From Serinus canaria (lineage: Eukaryota > Chordata > Aves > Passeriformes > Fringillidae): a stretch of 64,000 bases of DNA. This document shows positions 39,441 to 52,964 of this stretch, in pieces. The stretch's first letter is position 1, and the number at the start of each line of letters is the position of its first letter. The position numbers and the translations under genes are program-made. The notes beneath the pieces were generated by a model. It searched no databases and was not told the origin of the DNA. It saw nothing but the letters and a program-made list of their open reading frames with translations. The DNA is taken from positions 5,245,072-5,309,071 of the forward strand of contig NC_066329.1 in assembly GCF_022539315.1 (NCBI RefSeq), in the 5' to 3' direction.

Positions 39441-41369
39441 AATTTCCTTGTGCTGGTTATGATCGTAGGGAAATTGTGCTGCTCACTCGTACAGGCCTGA
39501 GAATCCATCTTGGCTCCCTTCCCCAAGTCAGCTCATCACAAAATGAACCAAAACAGTGTGAATGCTCCCCAGAATGATTCATTTGTGTTCTCCTATTTCC
39601 AAACACAGGGAATATTCACTGGACAGGCAAAGAAGCGTTTCCAATCCATATCCTCCCAAGGTATCCTTAACAGCTTCCAGGAAAATCAGAATATTAATGG
39701 AGACCATGGCTGGAGATTGCTGCTCAGGCACGGCCCGAGTTTGCATCTCAATGCACCGCAATTTTCGATATAAAAACCAACACTTGCAAGCAGACTTGAC
39801 TATGAAACTAAAATTGTTGCACTTCAGAAGGATAAATAAAACCTTCAAAGGCAACAGCTGTTGAATATCACAGGAATACTCCGAGGCTTTAATTGTTGCG
39901 CATTGAAACAGAAATTAGCATAATAGCTATTTATTGAAAAACAGATGGTAGGTAACTATCTGCACTTAGATTGTGTTAGCACTACTTAAAGTAATACTTT
40001 TATCGCTTCCCCAATCCCGGTAGGTACAGAGTTGTTTTTTATAAAATATACATTAAATGTTACATCCTCTCCCTGGCCCACACACTCACATTCCTGAGCT
40101 CCCACACGGCCTCTCCTGCCTTTCACCGGAGCACACCACAGCCAGATCTTCACAGGGAAGGTTTCTCAGCAGCTTGGTTAACCAAAATTATTATCTATGA
40201 AATCAGAACGAGTATTTCTGTGCAATTACAGCTCGAGTCTGCTCTCTCTGTAGGAATGCAGATGAGCTGTGCAGAGAGCTGAGCTGCTCGCTCCCAAGAC
40301 AGGACAGATTCCAAATCAAACCATGGATTTGCCGTGTGGTTTTTGTTTTGAATGCTTTCTACAATCACCAGAAAGAGTAAAAGGAACAGAAATAAGGCAC
40401 AATTTTATGTGGTTTACACAGTTTCCCAAAGCAAAGCAGGAAGTTGTATGCAATGGGAAACCTGCTCTCGTATGCCAGAAAATCCCTCCAATCCCTGATT
40501 TACGCTGCTTCATTTGTCCCACCATGTGTTTGTGTTAAGCAGGCTTATTTCCAAGATACCTTCTATTTCTTAGCAGAGGTATTTCCTATAAATGAAAAGC
40601 ATAACCTGACCACAGTGCACTAAAGGTTTGGGGAGATTTTCACCATAATTTCCTAAAATGTACCAGGCTAAAGATACCAGTAAAAAAGAAGTATTTTCTT
40701 AACTTTACTCCTTGCAGTTTCTAGATTTTCCTCTCACATTTCTGAACTTTTCATTTTCCATTACGTGTTCAACTCTTTGGAATAAAGACATTAAAGGTAG
40801 TTTGTCAGAAGAAAATAAAAGCAACCCAAAAAACTTTGAAGGAAAATACAGTTTTCAAAAGTATACTATGCTTTCCTAATCCCAGAAACAATGTGTACTC
40901 TCCAAACTTGATTTGCTCTCTTTTTTCCCCTTCCAAATGGCCCAAGTTTTCTTCATTTCCATTTCCAGTTGAGCACCTGGGCCTTGCAGCCAGTGAGACC
41001 CTCAATTCCACACAGCAGCTGCAACCCCCACTTCTGCCTTTTGATCTCCCCAGGTTCAAAGAATATGAAATTCCTGCAGTGCCCGTGCAGCAGGTAGACC
41101 TTCCTCCGCACCATCAATGCGATGAGGAGGACTTGTATTTTTCCTCTCTAAACATAACTGGTGTTTACTACTAGCACTGATGGGACACCGTCTGCATTCC
41201 CTGTTCCCAGAGCTCTGCTGGAGGTAACGGAATGTACCAGGGCAGCGAGTCTCTCCGGAGAAATCAGAGCGAGTTCAGCCATCCTCGAGTAACACAGGGC
41301 TTGTTCTGAGGAAAAATGCCGTCCCTATTAATCCCTACTTGGAAAGCGAAAGGAAGCCGGAGTCTTCCC

Positions 41370-41880
41370 TCACTTCCCAAGCATGCAGGACGTCAGTGCT
41401 GGAGCACAGCTCAGTTCGGAGCGCGGCACTGGGCTGAGCTCTCCCTGCCCTTCCACACGGCTTCGCCTCAGAAACGCCCGCACGGCTCCAGACAGGCGAT
41501 TCCGCTCAGACTCTGCAGTCCTGTCCCGCCTCGTTCCAGTTCCCGTTCCCACTCCCAATCCCACACCGCCCTCTGGCCGTGCCTCCCGGTGATCCACACC
41601 CACAGGGAGCTGCGGCGGTACGCCAGACGAGCCCAAGGGCTCCCCCGGCCAAAGGGAGATGGACACGAGTCACCGCCGTGCCCAAGGGGACCGGGGCCAC
41701 ACGAGTCACCGCCGTGCCCGCAGTGACCGCCATGGGGCCGCTTCCCGCCGCCGTCCCGGGAGCGCAGCGCGGCCCCGGCCCCGAATGAGTCTCCATCCTC
41801 ACCCCTCAGCAAGGCAGCCCGGGCAGCATTCCTCGCTGCTTCACGGCTGCTGCGTGCCACAGCCTTTAATCGATATGTCA
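41370..41880. promoter_or_regulatory. Intragenic CpG island in MED13L intron 2
   Basis: This is the only long block in the window that is both G+C-rich and dense in CpG. CpGs recur every 10-15 bases between about 41370 and 41870, against a background where they are rare. It includes GCGGCGGTACG-like and CCGCCGTCCCGGGAGCGCAGCGCG-like runs and no obvious TATA box. Such islands usually mark promoters or developmental regulatory elements. It lies about 7.3 kb upstream of exon 3 in transcript order, so an alternative MED13L first exon or a nested non-coding transcript is possible. Open frames on both strands here reflect the G+C content and show no known domain. Confidence 0.6.
41664..41719. repeat. 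36-bp direct duplication inside the CpG island
   Basis: The 20-base string CACGAGTCACCGCCGTGCCC occurs at 41664-41683 and again, identically, at 41700-41719, giving a 36-bp period. A degenerate third start (AGTGACCGCC) follows at about 41722. The copies contain several CpGs and the palindrome-like CGAGTCACCG. Confidence 0.85.
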
Positions 41881-42779
41881 GTACGACAGCTGGAGGAAAG
41901 ACGAGATCTCCAACACATCCAAGGAGACATTTATTGAGAAATCCCGGGTGCAACGTGCCCAGTCTCCCCAGGCCCCCGGAGCTCTGCTTCCACCCAGCCG
42001 GGCTCTGCTCTGCGGAACAAGAACTGCTGGTATTTCTACCTCAGCTGTACGCTGACTTAACCCAACTATTTGGGTTTCCATCAGTTCAAATTTAAGTTTA
42101 CCCTTCTGCATAAAAATTAAGAATTGTGCTTATTTTTCCTCAGTTCAATTTGCTTTTGGTCCTGTATCACTACTTGCAGCCCCCAGGCTCCTATTTTCTT
42201 ACTTTTTTTCCCCCCCAACCTAATGGTTATAGAAACAACAATTTTCATTAGAAAATCTTATTTTCCTTAACTTACTTGTAATGCTATATTGTGAGAAAAC
42301 ACGATCTGGATTTAAATAAGGGATACAGGAAGTATTTTTAGAGCAGTTTCCAGTGTTGAACACACATCATGTTCCCCACACAAAATAACCAAAGGTTGTA
42401 TGTGTGAACTGCAACTCTAATTCCATTATACATGGAACATGTTAGATAAGTCCTCCTTCATGTTACTGTTTGAAAATAGGAAAATATGTGAATAAATATA
42501 TTATTTTTCTAGGTTGTATATACTTTCAAACTAATGTTTTAAGGCTTATTTTACTACTTGTTTTCCTACCTCCCTGATGGAATTCATTATATTTTATGCA
42601 GGAATAAATGAAAAATTGACTTTTCAATTTCTGTACTTGAAACCTTGCTGCAGCAAAAGCTGAAGGACACAAAAAACCCTGAACCCCAACCAACAATCCC
42701 CAAAAATACAAAAGTAAGAGTTAGCAGCAGGCAAACCCACATTTAATATTGCTGGCAGGTTTTTTGAGTAGCAAAGTTA

Positions 42780-42825
42780 AGCAAAGGTCTCTTCCAATCC
42801 AAACTATAACATGATCCTGTAGGTC
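42780..42825 (+). mobile_element. CR1 LINE 3' tail remnant
   Basis: AAAGGTCTCTTCCAATCCAAACTATAACATGATCCTGT resembles the plus-sense terminal CR1 segment (GGTCCCTTCCAACCCAAACCATTCTATGATTCTGT) with substitutions. It is very short, so only a weak call is possible. Confidence 0.5.
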
Positions 42826-45800
42826 TTTCCAAACATGACTTTCAGCTTAGGATTTTTATCAATTAGGAAATAAATTTCAGCCTACAAGGTTTGAATTCTT
42901 CAGAAACAGAGGGTGAGGCTTGAGCAATAACCAACATCAGCACAAAAATGGTTATGGTCAGATCTGATGCTTGTAAATAAAATACTTGGAAAATATATTT
43001 TCAAAAGAAAATACTCTCAGCTTTGCAATCATTTCTGGAAATTAAAAAAACCCTGAAAAGGCATCCTAAGTTGAGGTATGAAGAACATTGTAAATGAAAT
43101 ATCTTTTTATAAATGGGCCAGTGAGAACCTTTTCCTTCATGTCCATGTCTTTTTGGAGAGGCCAGAAGCCCTCCAAAACCACAGGCACAGAATAAAAACG
43201 AAGAACAGACTTCAAAGACAAAACAAGCATATTTTTGCCATTTTGTTTGTTCTTTACTCCTCATAAAACATGCCAAAATACTTTGTGCTCTTTTGTAAGC
43301 AAATGTTTACTGGAGTTTGCTGCTACTTGAACGGAAGCAAAAGCAAAATAACAGTTCTGTGTTGAGATCTGCCAGTGAAAGGCCTGAACTGGAGGCAGCA
43401 GAATGTCAAGCAGGTTTTTAAGCAGGTTTTTAAATCTATTTTTGTCCTTTGAGGAAGCCAGCAGAGGGAGCTGGCTGGGACCCGGTCTGGGCTCTTCACC
43501 CAGGGGCTGCTTTTTCAATTAAGAAAAGGATCCAAGATCACACAGGCTAAAAATAAAACTTCAGGGAAAAAAAAATCGACCACATGCAATAATAAACATG
43601 TTGGGAGAGAGCAGGTTTGGAGTGGGGACGGTGTAAGTGCTCCTTTTAAAATAAAACCCTCCATATGAAACAGCTTTGAAAGAAGAGGAACTTCCTTGAA
43701 AAATAATCTGATCAAATATGTGATCCCTTGGGAAAGGCTCTGGAAGATCCCTGAAAATCCTGATGTCCATTACTTCTGCTGGCTGAACAGATACTTGCCC
43801 CGAAGAGGTACCAAAAGCTCAGTGTAAGAAAACAACCCCTCTGCCTCCCCATCCCTGCCTTTCTAGGCAGAGACTACTGCAGGTGCTCTTTCAGAAGGGA
43901 CAGAAAAACAATTTATTCAGCAGCACATTCTTATTTATAATAGCATGTTTATTTACTCCTGTATATAAACAGAAGGCATTACAGGGGAAAAATAATGAGG
44001 AAGACACAACATGGCATTGGGAATGGAAGAAACAAATTACTGAGGTCTGGAGAGCTGTTCTGAAATAGAGGAGTCCTTGGAATTCCACACAACAATAAAT
44101 TAAACGACAAGATTTTACAGACTGAGACTATCAAGTACTCAGCTTTTCTCATGATCTTTAAGGCCAAACATATATACAGCAATTATTAATTTAAAGCCAG
44201 ACCTGCTCTGTAAGATCTCTCCTGTGAGAATTACTGCAAACAAGAACCCAATTGAGCAGGATTCCCTTGGGGATGAGCAGGCTCCCAGAGGAACACCCAG
44301 GAATAGAAAGTTGTGATTTAACTTTCTATTCAATCAAAAAAAGCACTGCAGCTTCTGACTCCTCTGCACTTGGGACTCCTTCTAAAGATCACTTTTATAA
44401 AATTTGAGCCAACTGACCACATTTGACCACTACAAAAGAATTCCCCTTCCCAGGCATCCCCTGTGCTCACTGTTGGAGTTCTTTCCCATATCCATATTTC
44501 AGCAGGAGCCGTCTCCCTCACTGCTGGTTCTGCAATGCAAATGCAATATGTTGTTCACTTTACAGGCTGTTGCCATGGATATTAATGTGATGTCATAAAT
44601 TGTTACATCTTCATTGCAGAAACAAAATGAAAGGGCTTGGAAGCAGGAGAAGAATAAGAACTCATCTAACCAAGCCTATTTAAGAATAAGCAACTGTTGT
44701 ACAAATCACAAAGAAAAAAGAGGCACGTAAATGTGTATTTTAATTTGTGCTGTTGAATGTTTCTCTATGTAAGTGCTTCCTAAAAGATTCCAAATTCCCT
44801 ATTGAATTTTTTTACCTGCACAGTGGGACCCCCTCAGCAACAGATGGCACAGCACTTCTGAAATTCAGCTTTTCACCACAGTTGGAAATATATTTTTCTG
44901 TAGGAAACATCAGTTTCTCAACTCTACTTTAAATTATGAGGCAGTGTCCAGCCATCCCAGCGATGCCAACATGTCTTGTCCCTGCTTTTCCTTTCATTCC
45001 AGAGAGTTTTTGACTGACCAATTCCATTCATGGCATACAGGCCATAGCAGGTACTTAATTTTCGAAAAATCAGGGTTGTGGATTGCCCTTAAAAATTATT
45101 ACCAAGTATTCCTGAAGTTTTTCCTCTCCAAGGACTCCAGGAATCAACAGTAACAAAATGTTCCTTTGCCTTATTAAAACAGCAGCTAAGATTACAACAA
45201 GTTAATCTACTTTATCTGTAGATATACACACAGAGAAAAGAATGATTTAGCTTAGAGAAAAGCAGAATACAGTACAAAGCACACCCAGTGTTCACAGTCA
45301 CAGAGGATTTCCCTCATTTTCAATTAGTCAAACTGTCTGGTTTAATCTTTTTCCCAAACAGTTTAGCTTTGCTGAGAGTGGATTTAACTAAGTCGAAAGA
45401 CACACAGCAAGTGGGGAATGAATGGGCACCTCTGCTGACCTGCCAAGGAAGAACTGCCTGGGAACAGGGACAAATACATCCCTACTCCTCTCCACTATCA
45501 CCAAATGGGCAGCCAGAGGTGGAGCAGTATTTGGCCAAGGAGACTCCTGAGCATTTCCTTTGGCAGCTCCAACAGGAAAAAAAAAGCCTCACACCTGGCC
45601 TTCATTTCTGGGGTCTTGTGGCGCTTCTAAGTGTACCCATTCAAAGGTGAGGAAGCCACCCACTTACAGTGGTGAAGTGTTCCATTTCCAAACTCCCTTG
45701 AATTGCATATGGAATGGGATAGATGCACATTCTTCCATTGAAATAGAGCATCCCACACTCCTGCAGTTCAGACAGCAGAACAGATCTCATCTTCAACAAG

Positions 45801-47407
45801 CCAAGAGTATCTTCCCTGATCTTGGCTGTGGCTTCCACTTCCACATTCCATCTAATCAGGAGTCTTGACCTGTTCTTCCAAGACTCTCATCCTTAACTCT
45901 CCATCATAATTCATTAAATACCTTTTGTTCCTACGACCCCACCCATTTAGGGGAGGAAGAACACTCATCAAAAGACATGCTCACCATTCCAATATCTCCA
46001 AGACTTAAAAGGCTACTGAACAGCTGAACAAATAGGAAACAAAAATAAGTTCCTTGACATCTTTTTAAAAAAGGTATTCTGTAATTGCAGCTTTACTACT
46101 TTGGGAGACGTTCAACTTTCTTGGCTAAACCAGTTTAATTCATTTGCTTATGAGAGCTCCTGGTGCCAGTAAAACACAGTGAATAGTCCTTCTCCCAGTT
46201 TAGCCCAATCCCTCTCACCAGCTGCATTTCTTGGTGATGGCACCACTCCCACTGACTCCATGGCAACTGTACTGGTGCATCAGGTGTTTTGGGGCAATCT
46301 GAACAATTCAGGCAACACAGGGGTCACCTGTATTCCGAGGTTCAAATCCTATTTTTAATTCAGGAGCTTAAAGGGCAAAACAGCCTCCAAACAACAACAC
46401 CCAGTCACCCATTTATCCTTGCCATCTGGCAGTGGGAAGCCATTCCCTATGTCCTCTCCCTCCATCCCTTGTCCTAAGGCCACCTCCAGCTCTCCTGGAG
46501 CCCCTTTAGGCCCTGGAAAGCTGTTATAAGGTTTTCAAAGAAGCCAAGGCTACAGATCTCCATTAATTGCTGACTTCTGAAATACTTCTTGATTGGAACC
46601 ATTTAATTCAATTCCCAGACCCAGTGGGTCCCTATTCTGGGGGAGCCACCCAACACAGAAACTCTGCCATTGCCCCCTGCTCTGAACAGTTAAGAAATAG
46701 CTCTTAATGTGAGCAGTAATATTGAGAATTTATTGCCCTTGAAGGATTTGCCTCCTACAGACTGAAAGTCCAGGGTCAAAGGGCAATAGAAGGTCAACAA
46801 GCCCTACAGGGCAGCCTAAACACACCATAGCACCACGCTGGAACACTGGACACTGGGATCAGACAGGAGCAGAGCAGCACAGGTGTTGGAAGAACACCTC
46901 TGGGATGCAACATGAAGGGCTTTCATCAAATTCCCCACCCAGAGCACGCTCCTGAGCTGCATCCCACAGCTATCCAGGCAAAGCCACCCAAAAACAGCGC
47001 TCTGCACATAGCACTCTGCAGCTTCTCTCTAAATTAGAAGAGTTCTGTGCATGTGCAGGGATTCACTGCACAGGAGAACACAAAATGCTATTTCTAAAAT
47101 AAAAATAATTATAAATTGAGCTTTTATTGAAAAAACTAATTCTGTTTAAAAACTCAGCTATAAGAAGATTACAGTTCAACCTACTTAATTTCCCCTAATA
47201 TTTCAGTAAATAACAACCATCCATTTCTGCATCTCTACAAAAGCCTTTGGCTGTCATGCAGAAGGAGCCACCCAGAGAAGTGAACTGGACTGAGACTGAG
47301 CTGGACTGAGGGGTGACCCCGGGAGCCCCACAGGGCTCTTGGTGTGCCCTGGGCCACAGTGCAGCCCGGCAGTGTTACCACACATCAGCCTCACCCTGCC
47401 CCTGCAG

Positions 47408-47591
47408 GGGCACAGCCTGCTGTGCTGCCCTGGGCACAGCCTCTCCTGGGCATAGCCTCCACTGAGCACAGCCCACCCTGGGCACGGCTTGTGCTGGGCA
47501 CAGCCTCCACTGAGCACAGCCTGCCCTGGGCACAGCCTGCCCTAGGCACCACTTGTGCTGGGCACGGCCTGCCCTGGGCACAGCCTGCCCA
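47408..47591. repeat. 16-bp G+C-rich minisatellite
   Basis: An array of 16-bp units resembling GGGCACAGCCTGCCCT. Ten consecutive units run from 47432 to 47591, preceded by a longer first copy from 47408. Variants such as GAGCACAGCC and GGGCACGGCTTGTGCT recur in the same order, suggesting a higher-order duplication of three to four units. The array keeps several frames open on both strands, which explains the overlapping open frames of roughly 87-176 codons between 47254 and 47921. Confidence 0.9.
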
Positions 47592-49978
47592 GAACACTGG
47601 CACGGCCCCTGGACACCCTGGCAAGGAGCCAGCCCTTGCAGGACCCTGAGCCAGTGCGACAGGGAACCCGCGGGATCGTTCCTGGCGGGGCAAGGAGGAA
47701 GGGATCTGCTGCCAGGCTGTGCCAGCTGCCATTTGGAGCCTGCAATGGACATGGGCATTTTGCCTTTCTGTCGACAATTTTAGTGTCAGAAGCCAAGCAC
47801 ACACACAGCTCCATCCCCACAGAGTGCCTGCAACAACCAGGGCTGTCCCTCGTGGAACAAAAATAAGCTGATTTTCCATCACTGATACATCTTGCACTTC
47901 AGAACGCCTACAGTAACCCAAATTCTCACCTACTTACCCCAGAAGCAGCAAAGCCAGACTTAATTGACTTTGCTACGCTAGGGATGTAAAAAACAACTCC
48001 TAACTACTGCAAACCATGGCTAAATACAAATCACAGCACTTGGGTTTCACTGCAAATTAACAGGGAAAAATCCCCCTGTGAAATCTCCAGGTACCCTGGT
48101 AGCCCCACCCAGCTCCATCTCTCTGGGCCAAAGAACTGCACTTACATGTAACATTTAAAGATAATTCAACAGCAAATGAAGCTTCAGCTGAAGATTACTA
48201 AAATGGCTTTGCTTACTTGTCCTCCCTCAAGCAGAATATAAAACAGCTGGAAAGATATCCTCTTGGAAATGTACTCCATTATATATTCTTCATCCTGATA
48301 AAAGTTATCAAATACAACCAACAGATCAATGACTGATGCTGCTGACAATTTATTTTCTTTTATGCTTCCCTTCTTGTTTATGTGATACCCCATGGCCTGT
48401 AGGAGGCCTTTGCCTTCAAGCACAAAACATCACAGTAACTCCAGACATTATTTTGCTGGCATAAAACCCCAACTACAATGCATTTAAATTTCCACAAAAC
48501 ATGTCTGCGTTGTTTAAAGAGGGTAGCAACAGGGAGATAATCCCAGTTTAATAACTCTGCATGTAATTGCTCTGAGCTACCATCTTAAGCTGCCTTACAT
48601 AAAACCCATGCCCTGGGTCACTCCTTGTGCCCCTTACCTTGGGAGAACAGTTTGTGTCCAGCTGCACCTCCCAACCCAGCTGTGTTCCATCCCCACCACC
48701 AGTGTCCTGCACCTCCCTGAGCTTTCCACATAATCATGGCAGAAATGGGCTCCCCCTAAATTAATTCTCAGGATTTTGTAGAAAGTATCACATGAGAAAC
48801 AAAATAAATCTTGATTTCTTCACATTTAATACCTAATATCTATGTTCCGTGGTGCTTTATTTTTTTTTTCATTGCAGCATTAGCCCACCAAAATTATCAA
48901 CATGCAGCTTCTTTCTACTAAAATTGCTAGAGAGGATTTAATGTTTAAAGTAACTGCACCACCTCTGTTTTGGTTAAAAATACAAAAATAAAGGTCTCTA
49001 CTGCTGATATTTAACCTTTATCTCCAAAACTTAACTTTCAGCAATAACAGTGGTGGGTTTTACCTGGACTATAAGAAAGGAATAAAAGTCAGATCAGTTG
49101 GGGTTATTCTGGTAAATTATTGATATTTTTCATTTATGCAAAATGAAATCAATCAGGTCATGAAAACCTACAAGAACCTTAGTAGAAAATGCCTAGAGTT
49201 CCTATGTTCAGGGAAGAGAAATAATTTCACCATGCATGAGAATCTTTTCCAAGACAGACCAGTAAGAGACAGACACATTATTTAACCAGTCCTTCACTTC
49301 TACTGGGCTATGTTTTGGCAAGTGATTCATACTGGGGAAACATGCCTGATGAGCAGTGTTTTACACCTAAAATTCACCTCATTCCCAACAATTTCTCTAT
49401 GAATTGTCAGCAAATCTGTAAGGCAATAGATCCCTGTTCTCACTGCTGTCACTTTTGCATTTCACAGAAGTGGTCTGAATGTTTTCCTTGCCAAGACATC
49501 ACCATTGGAATGCTGCATTTATTCTGCAGCTAAAATAAAATACACCCTACTCAACTTCCTTTTGGTCTCTCTATATTTTAAATGCATTTTCATGTGACAT
49601 CAGGCACAAATTAGTCCAGAAGATGTCAAAGTTCCTGCATGGTGTCCCTTGCTCAGATTCCAGCAGTACTGGGCAGCTTCTCCTTGCCCTACCCACCCCA
49701 AACCCTGGAGGTGCTCATTTCCCAGAGCTGAGCAGCCCAGGTGCCAGGGACTCCCTCCTGCACCATTCCTGCTCCATGCTTATTTGTAAATAAGCTAATT
49801 TTAGTTAAAGTTACACAATCAAATACACACAAGATTAGCTAAGAGGAAAAAACAAATTAACTTCTCGTTTGGCTCATTTTCAAACTCCAATTTAAGAAAG
49901 AAGTGGAAGTAACTCACTTCATCCCACTGCTGTTTAATAAGTTCCTATTTTGGTGTATCAAAGGAACATTAGACTCTT

Positions 49979-50023
49979 GTATATACATATACAAATATAT
50001 ATGTACACTCACACATATATATG
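49979..50023. repeat. Alternating TA/CA/TG low-complexity tract
   Basis: TATATACATATACAAATATATATGTACACTCACACATATATATG is dominated by alternating purine-pyrimidine steps with internal ATATAT palindromes. Confidence 0.75.
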
Positions 50024-52129
50024 CTGAAGAGTCTCATACTCTACACCACCCTTTATAAACATGATATACATTCATTATTCTAGAAAACATTATGGACAGC
50101 ACCACAGATGCCTTTAAACACAATTTTTAAGAAAGTACCTAATGTATTAAGTACTTCTAATGCTAAGGAATGATCCAAACTCAGATATTCACATCAAACC
50201 AGTGCACACCAGAACCTTGTCACTGGGAGATATTCATTTATTCCTGGCTGGCTCCCCAGCAGATACCAGGATCTGAATCCAAGCAAGAGAATGGGAGGAA
50301 GTTCAGAAGCAATTTCAGATCTATGAAAATTGAAATATTACCTCAATACAACAACAACATTTTCACTTTGGGAGCTCCCTGCAGTAAGTGTTGCTCTTTG
50401 GTGTGGTGTTTGTATCCAAGAACCATTTTCCATGATGCTGCTGCTGAGCAACCACTGAAATCTCCACACTTGGACATGCCTTAAAATCAAACCCACTGGA
50501 TACAGCAACTGGGCAGGAGGAGCTAAGCAGGGAATTGGACAGGGATGGTCAATGGGCAAAATAATGCTGGAAGGCAAGAGAACCAAGGCTGGTGTCCCTC
50601 TGCTCCTGAGGCAGCACACGCTGGGGACATCACACCAGGCACCAGCATAAAGTGGTGTCACACAAAGTGTGAACAGCAAAAGAAACAAAGAAAAGACTCA
50701 TGGAAGAGCAAAACAAAAGGCACTTGTGATTCTATCTGCGAGGTACAGCTCTCATCAGCATCTCCCAGTTTAACCCAGTTTAACTGGGGGCCATTTTTAC
50801 AGCGAAATTACTCAGCAGAAAAAGCCCAAATGTGAGAGGAAGGGCTCAGGGTGAGTGCGCTGTCGGAGGGGCACATTTATCTCCTCATGACTGTTTGAGA
50901 GGGTTTGCTGTTCATGGATAAGTTATTTATAGCTCATCTGGGCAGCATCCACATCTTTAATTCTGTAGCAGCTTCCCTTGCCTTTTGAATTAAAAATTGA
51001 ACTTTACTCTAACAGATTCTCAAGGGGAAAGCATTAAATGTGCCACATCCTGTTCTTTGTTTCAAAGCAGCAGTGTGAAATAATGTAAAGAGCTCACACA
51101 GCCCTGATGATTACTGCATATTTCATTACCACTCCAACACTCTTTGTCCCACTTAGAGCTGCCTACATGCCTTGGGCCATATGGAGCTGGTTAAGCAGGG
51201 CCTATGATTACTACTTGGAAAAATCTACAACAATCATTCTCAGACAATTCTCAGCATTGTGATTATTTAACTTCCATTTTTTTAAACCTAAAAGAGTAAT
51301 CGACCATGTCTGGAATATAAGTGAGCCCCAATTTTACAAAATTTATTAAAAGATGCAACTGATTATATAAATATGACAGACAACAAGTAAGTGAGCAGAG
51401 GTGCAATGGGCTATATTTATTTTTGCCCATAATTTTGGGTAAATTTGGGGAAACGTATGACTTCAAAGTCAGAAATGAGTGATCTTTTATAGCCAACACA
51501 CATGGCTGGCAGGTGACACACATTATTTTGTTGTCTGTGCTGCCTAAAACTTCCAGACAGCTCAGTTTCACTGAATCACTTTTGGGTCTGTAACACGGCC
51601 AATGTGAAATCCATGGATGAATTTGTGGCTAAAACAATTTCACCTGGAGCCTTACACAGAACTGCCCAGTGATTCCATCCCAGTGCCACCTCCATGATTC
51701 TGCAGGCCCCAGACACAGCAGCATCTGCTCCTGCTCTCCAGACAGGCCCCTCTGCCAGATCCTCTACTCCCACTGTCCAGATATATTTATTTAATTACAT
51801 CATGATTGTGCAGCATCCAGGAAAAGGAGATGCTTTTAATAATGTAACCCCAGTTGACAATTCTATTTCAGTTTCCATGGACCTCTAAAGGCAATTATTC
51901 CATGGTGCTCATCCCCTGCAGGCTTGGAAAAGCTTTCCAGGGCAAGTTTCCAAAGGAGAGGCTTCCATGCTGCTCACACACACCTTGGCCAGAGAAAAAG
52001 GGCACATTTAGGGGCACCTGTCAGCAGAAGGAAGGTGGGCTGATCTTTCTGAGGGCTGGCTAATTCCATAAATTAATCCTGATCAATTCTCAGGATACAC
52101 TAAAAGCACTCATTTTCCCTGTTCAAGGA

Positions 52130-52190
52130 GAACTCTGTCAGGGAGGTTTAGGTTGGATACTGGGAAAAGGCTCTTCCCTCCAAAATCATC
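52130..52190 (+). mobile_element. CR1 LINE remnant
   Basis: GGGAGGTTTAGGTTGGATACTGGGAAAAGGCTCTTCCC matches the sense-strand CR1 3' untranslated segment GGTTTAGGTTGGATATTAGGAAAAGGTTCTTC. Flanking similarity fades within about 30 bases on either side. Confidence 0.55.
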
Positions 52191-52964
52191 CAATACCATT
52201 GAATTAATCATGAATTACATTGACATGTCCAGTGGTTTAATACCAGCACATATTCTGCTTCATACCAGGTCCCTCACAGGCCTTCAGTGACATTCTGTTA
52301 CTTCATGGCTTATTCTACTCCCAGGATTATACTCGATACTGAAAAGCAAAAGTAAAGCATTTTATGCAGAAAAACAACACTTGCAGCATATGCAAAAGCT
52401 GGTTGCAGAGCAAGCCCAGAATTAGCTATACAGATATTTTTCCAAGTTTGACAGTTGAGCCTTCTGTGCTTGTCATGCATATGCCACATTAGAAAAATAA
52501 TGTTCTTATGTAGTAGTGAACACATGTTTATTTAATGGCATCTGCCCAGAGGGATGAGATATTTGCTGGGAGCACTCACAGAACTGTTTCTCTCAACCCA
52601 AATCACGTTTGAAATATCTAGGTTAAAACCAATCTGGAATGGGTTGATTTTTGAAAAACAAGACCTTTTTAACTTTCAAGAATTCAAACCCAGGGTTTTT
52701 CTACACAGAGCTGAATTTACTATGCAGGAAAATATCCCTATCAGAAAAGAGGGAGAGGAAATAAAATAAAAATATTTTAAATATTATAACATTTATAAAC
52801 AGAAAATATGGTTTCAAAGAAAATACTAGGAAATTTTATTCTTTCTGTTCTCCACAAAATCACACTGTCTGTCCTGATCTATGTCTCTGGGCTACAGCCA
52901 CAGGGAAACAGAAACTAATCCTTCAAATAAAAACAGATTTGCTTGGGTTTGCCTTGCATTTGTG

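Noticed and set aside
40254..40378. Plus-strand block after CTCTCTCTGTAG with about 41 open codons
   Set aside because: A second overlapping frame is equally open and neither matches a known protein.
41054..41174. Possible terminal exon on the plus strand (acceptor CTCCCCAG, then about 40 codons to a TAG)
   Set aside because: No upstream exon or family match, and it is antisense to MED13L; an attractive look alone is not enough.
41316..41953. Open frames of 69-161 codons on both strands across the CpG island
   Set aside because: Stop codons are rare because of high G+C; the Arg/Pro/Gly/His-rich translations match no family.
46330..46355. GGTTCAAATCC, resembling a tRNA B box
   Set aside because: The T-arm stem does not pair and no acceptor or anticodon arm is found around it.
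47254..47921. Several overlapping open frames of 80-176 codons
   Set aside because: They are products of the 16-bp minisatellite and its G+C-rich flanks.
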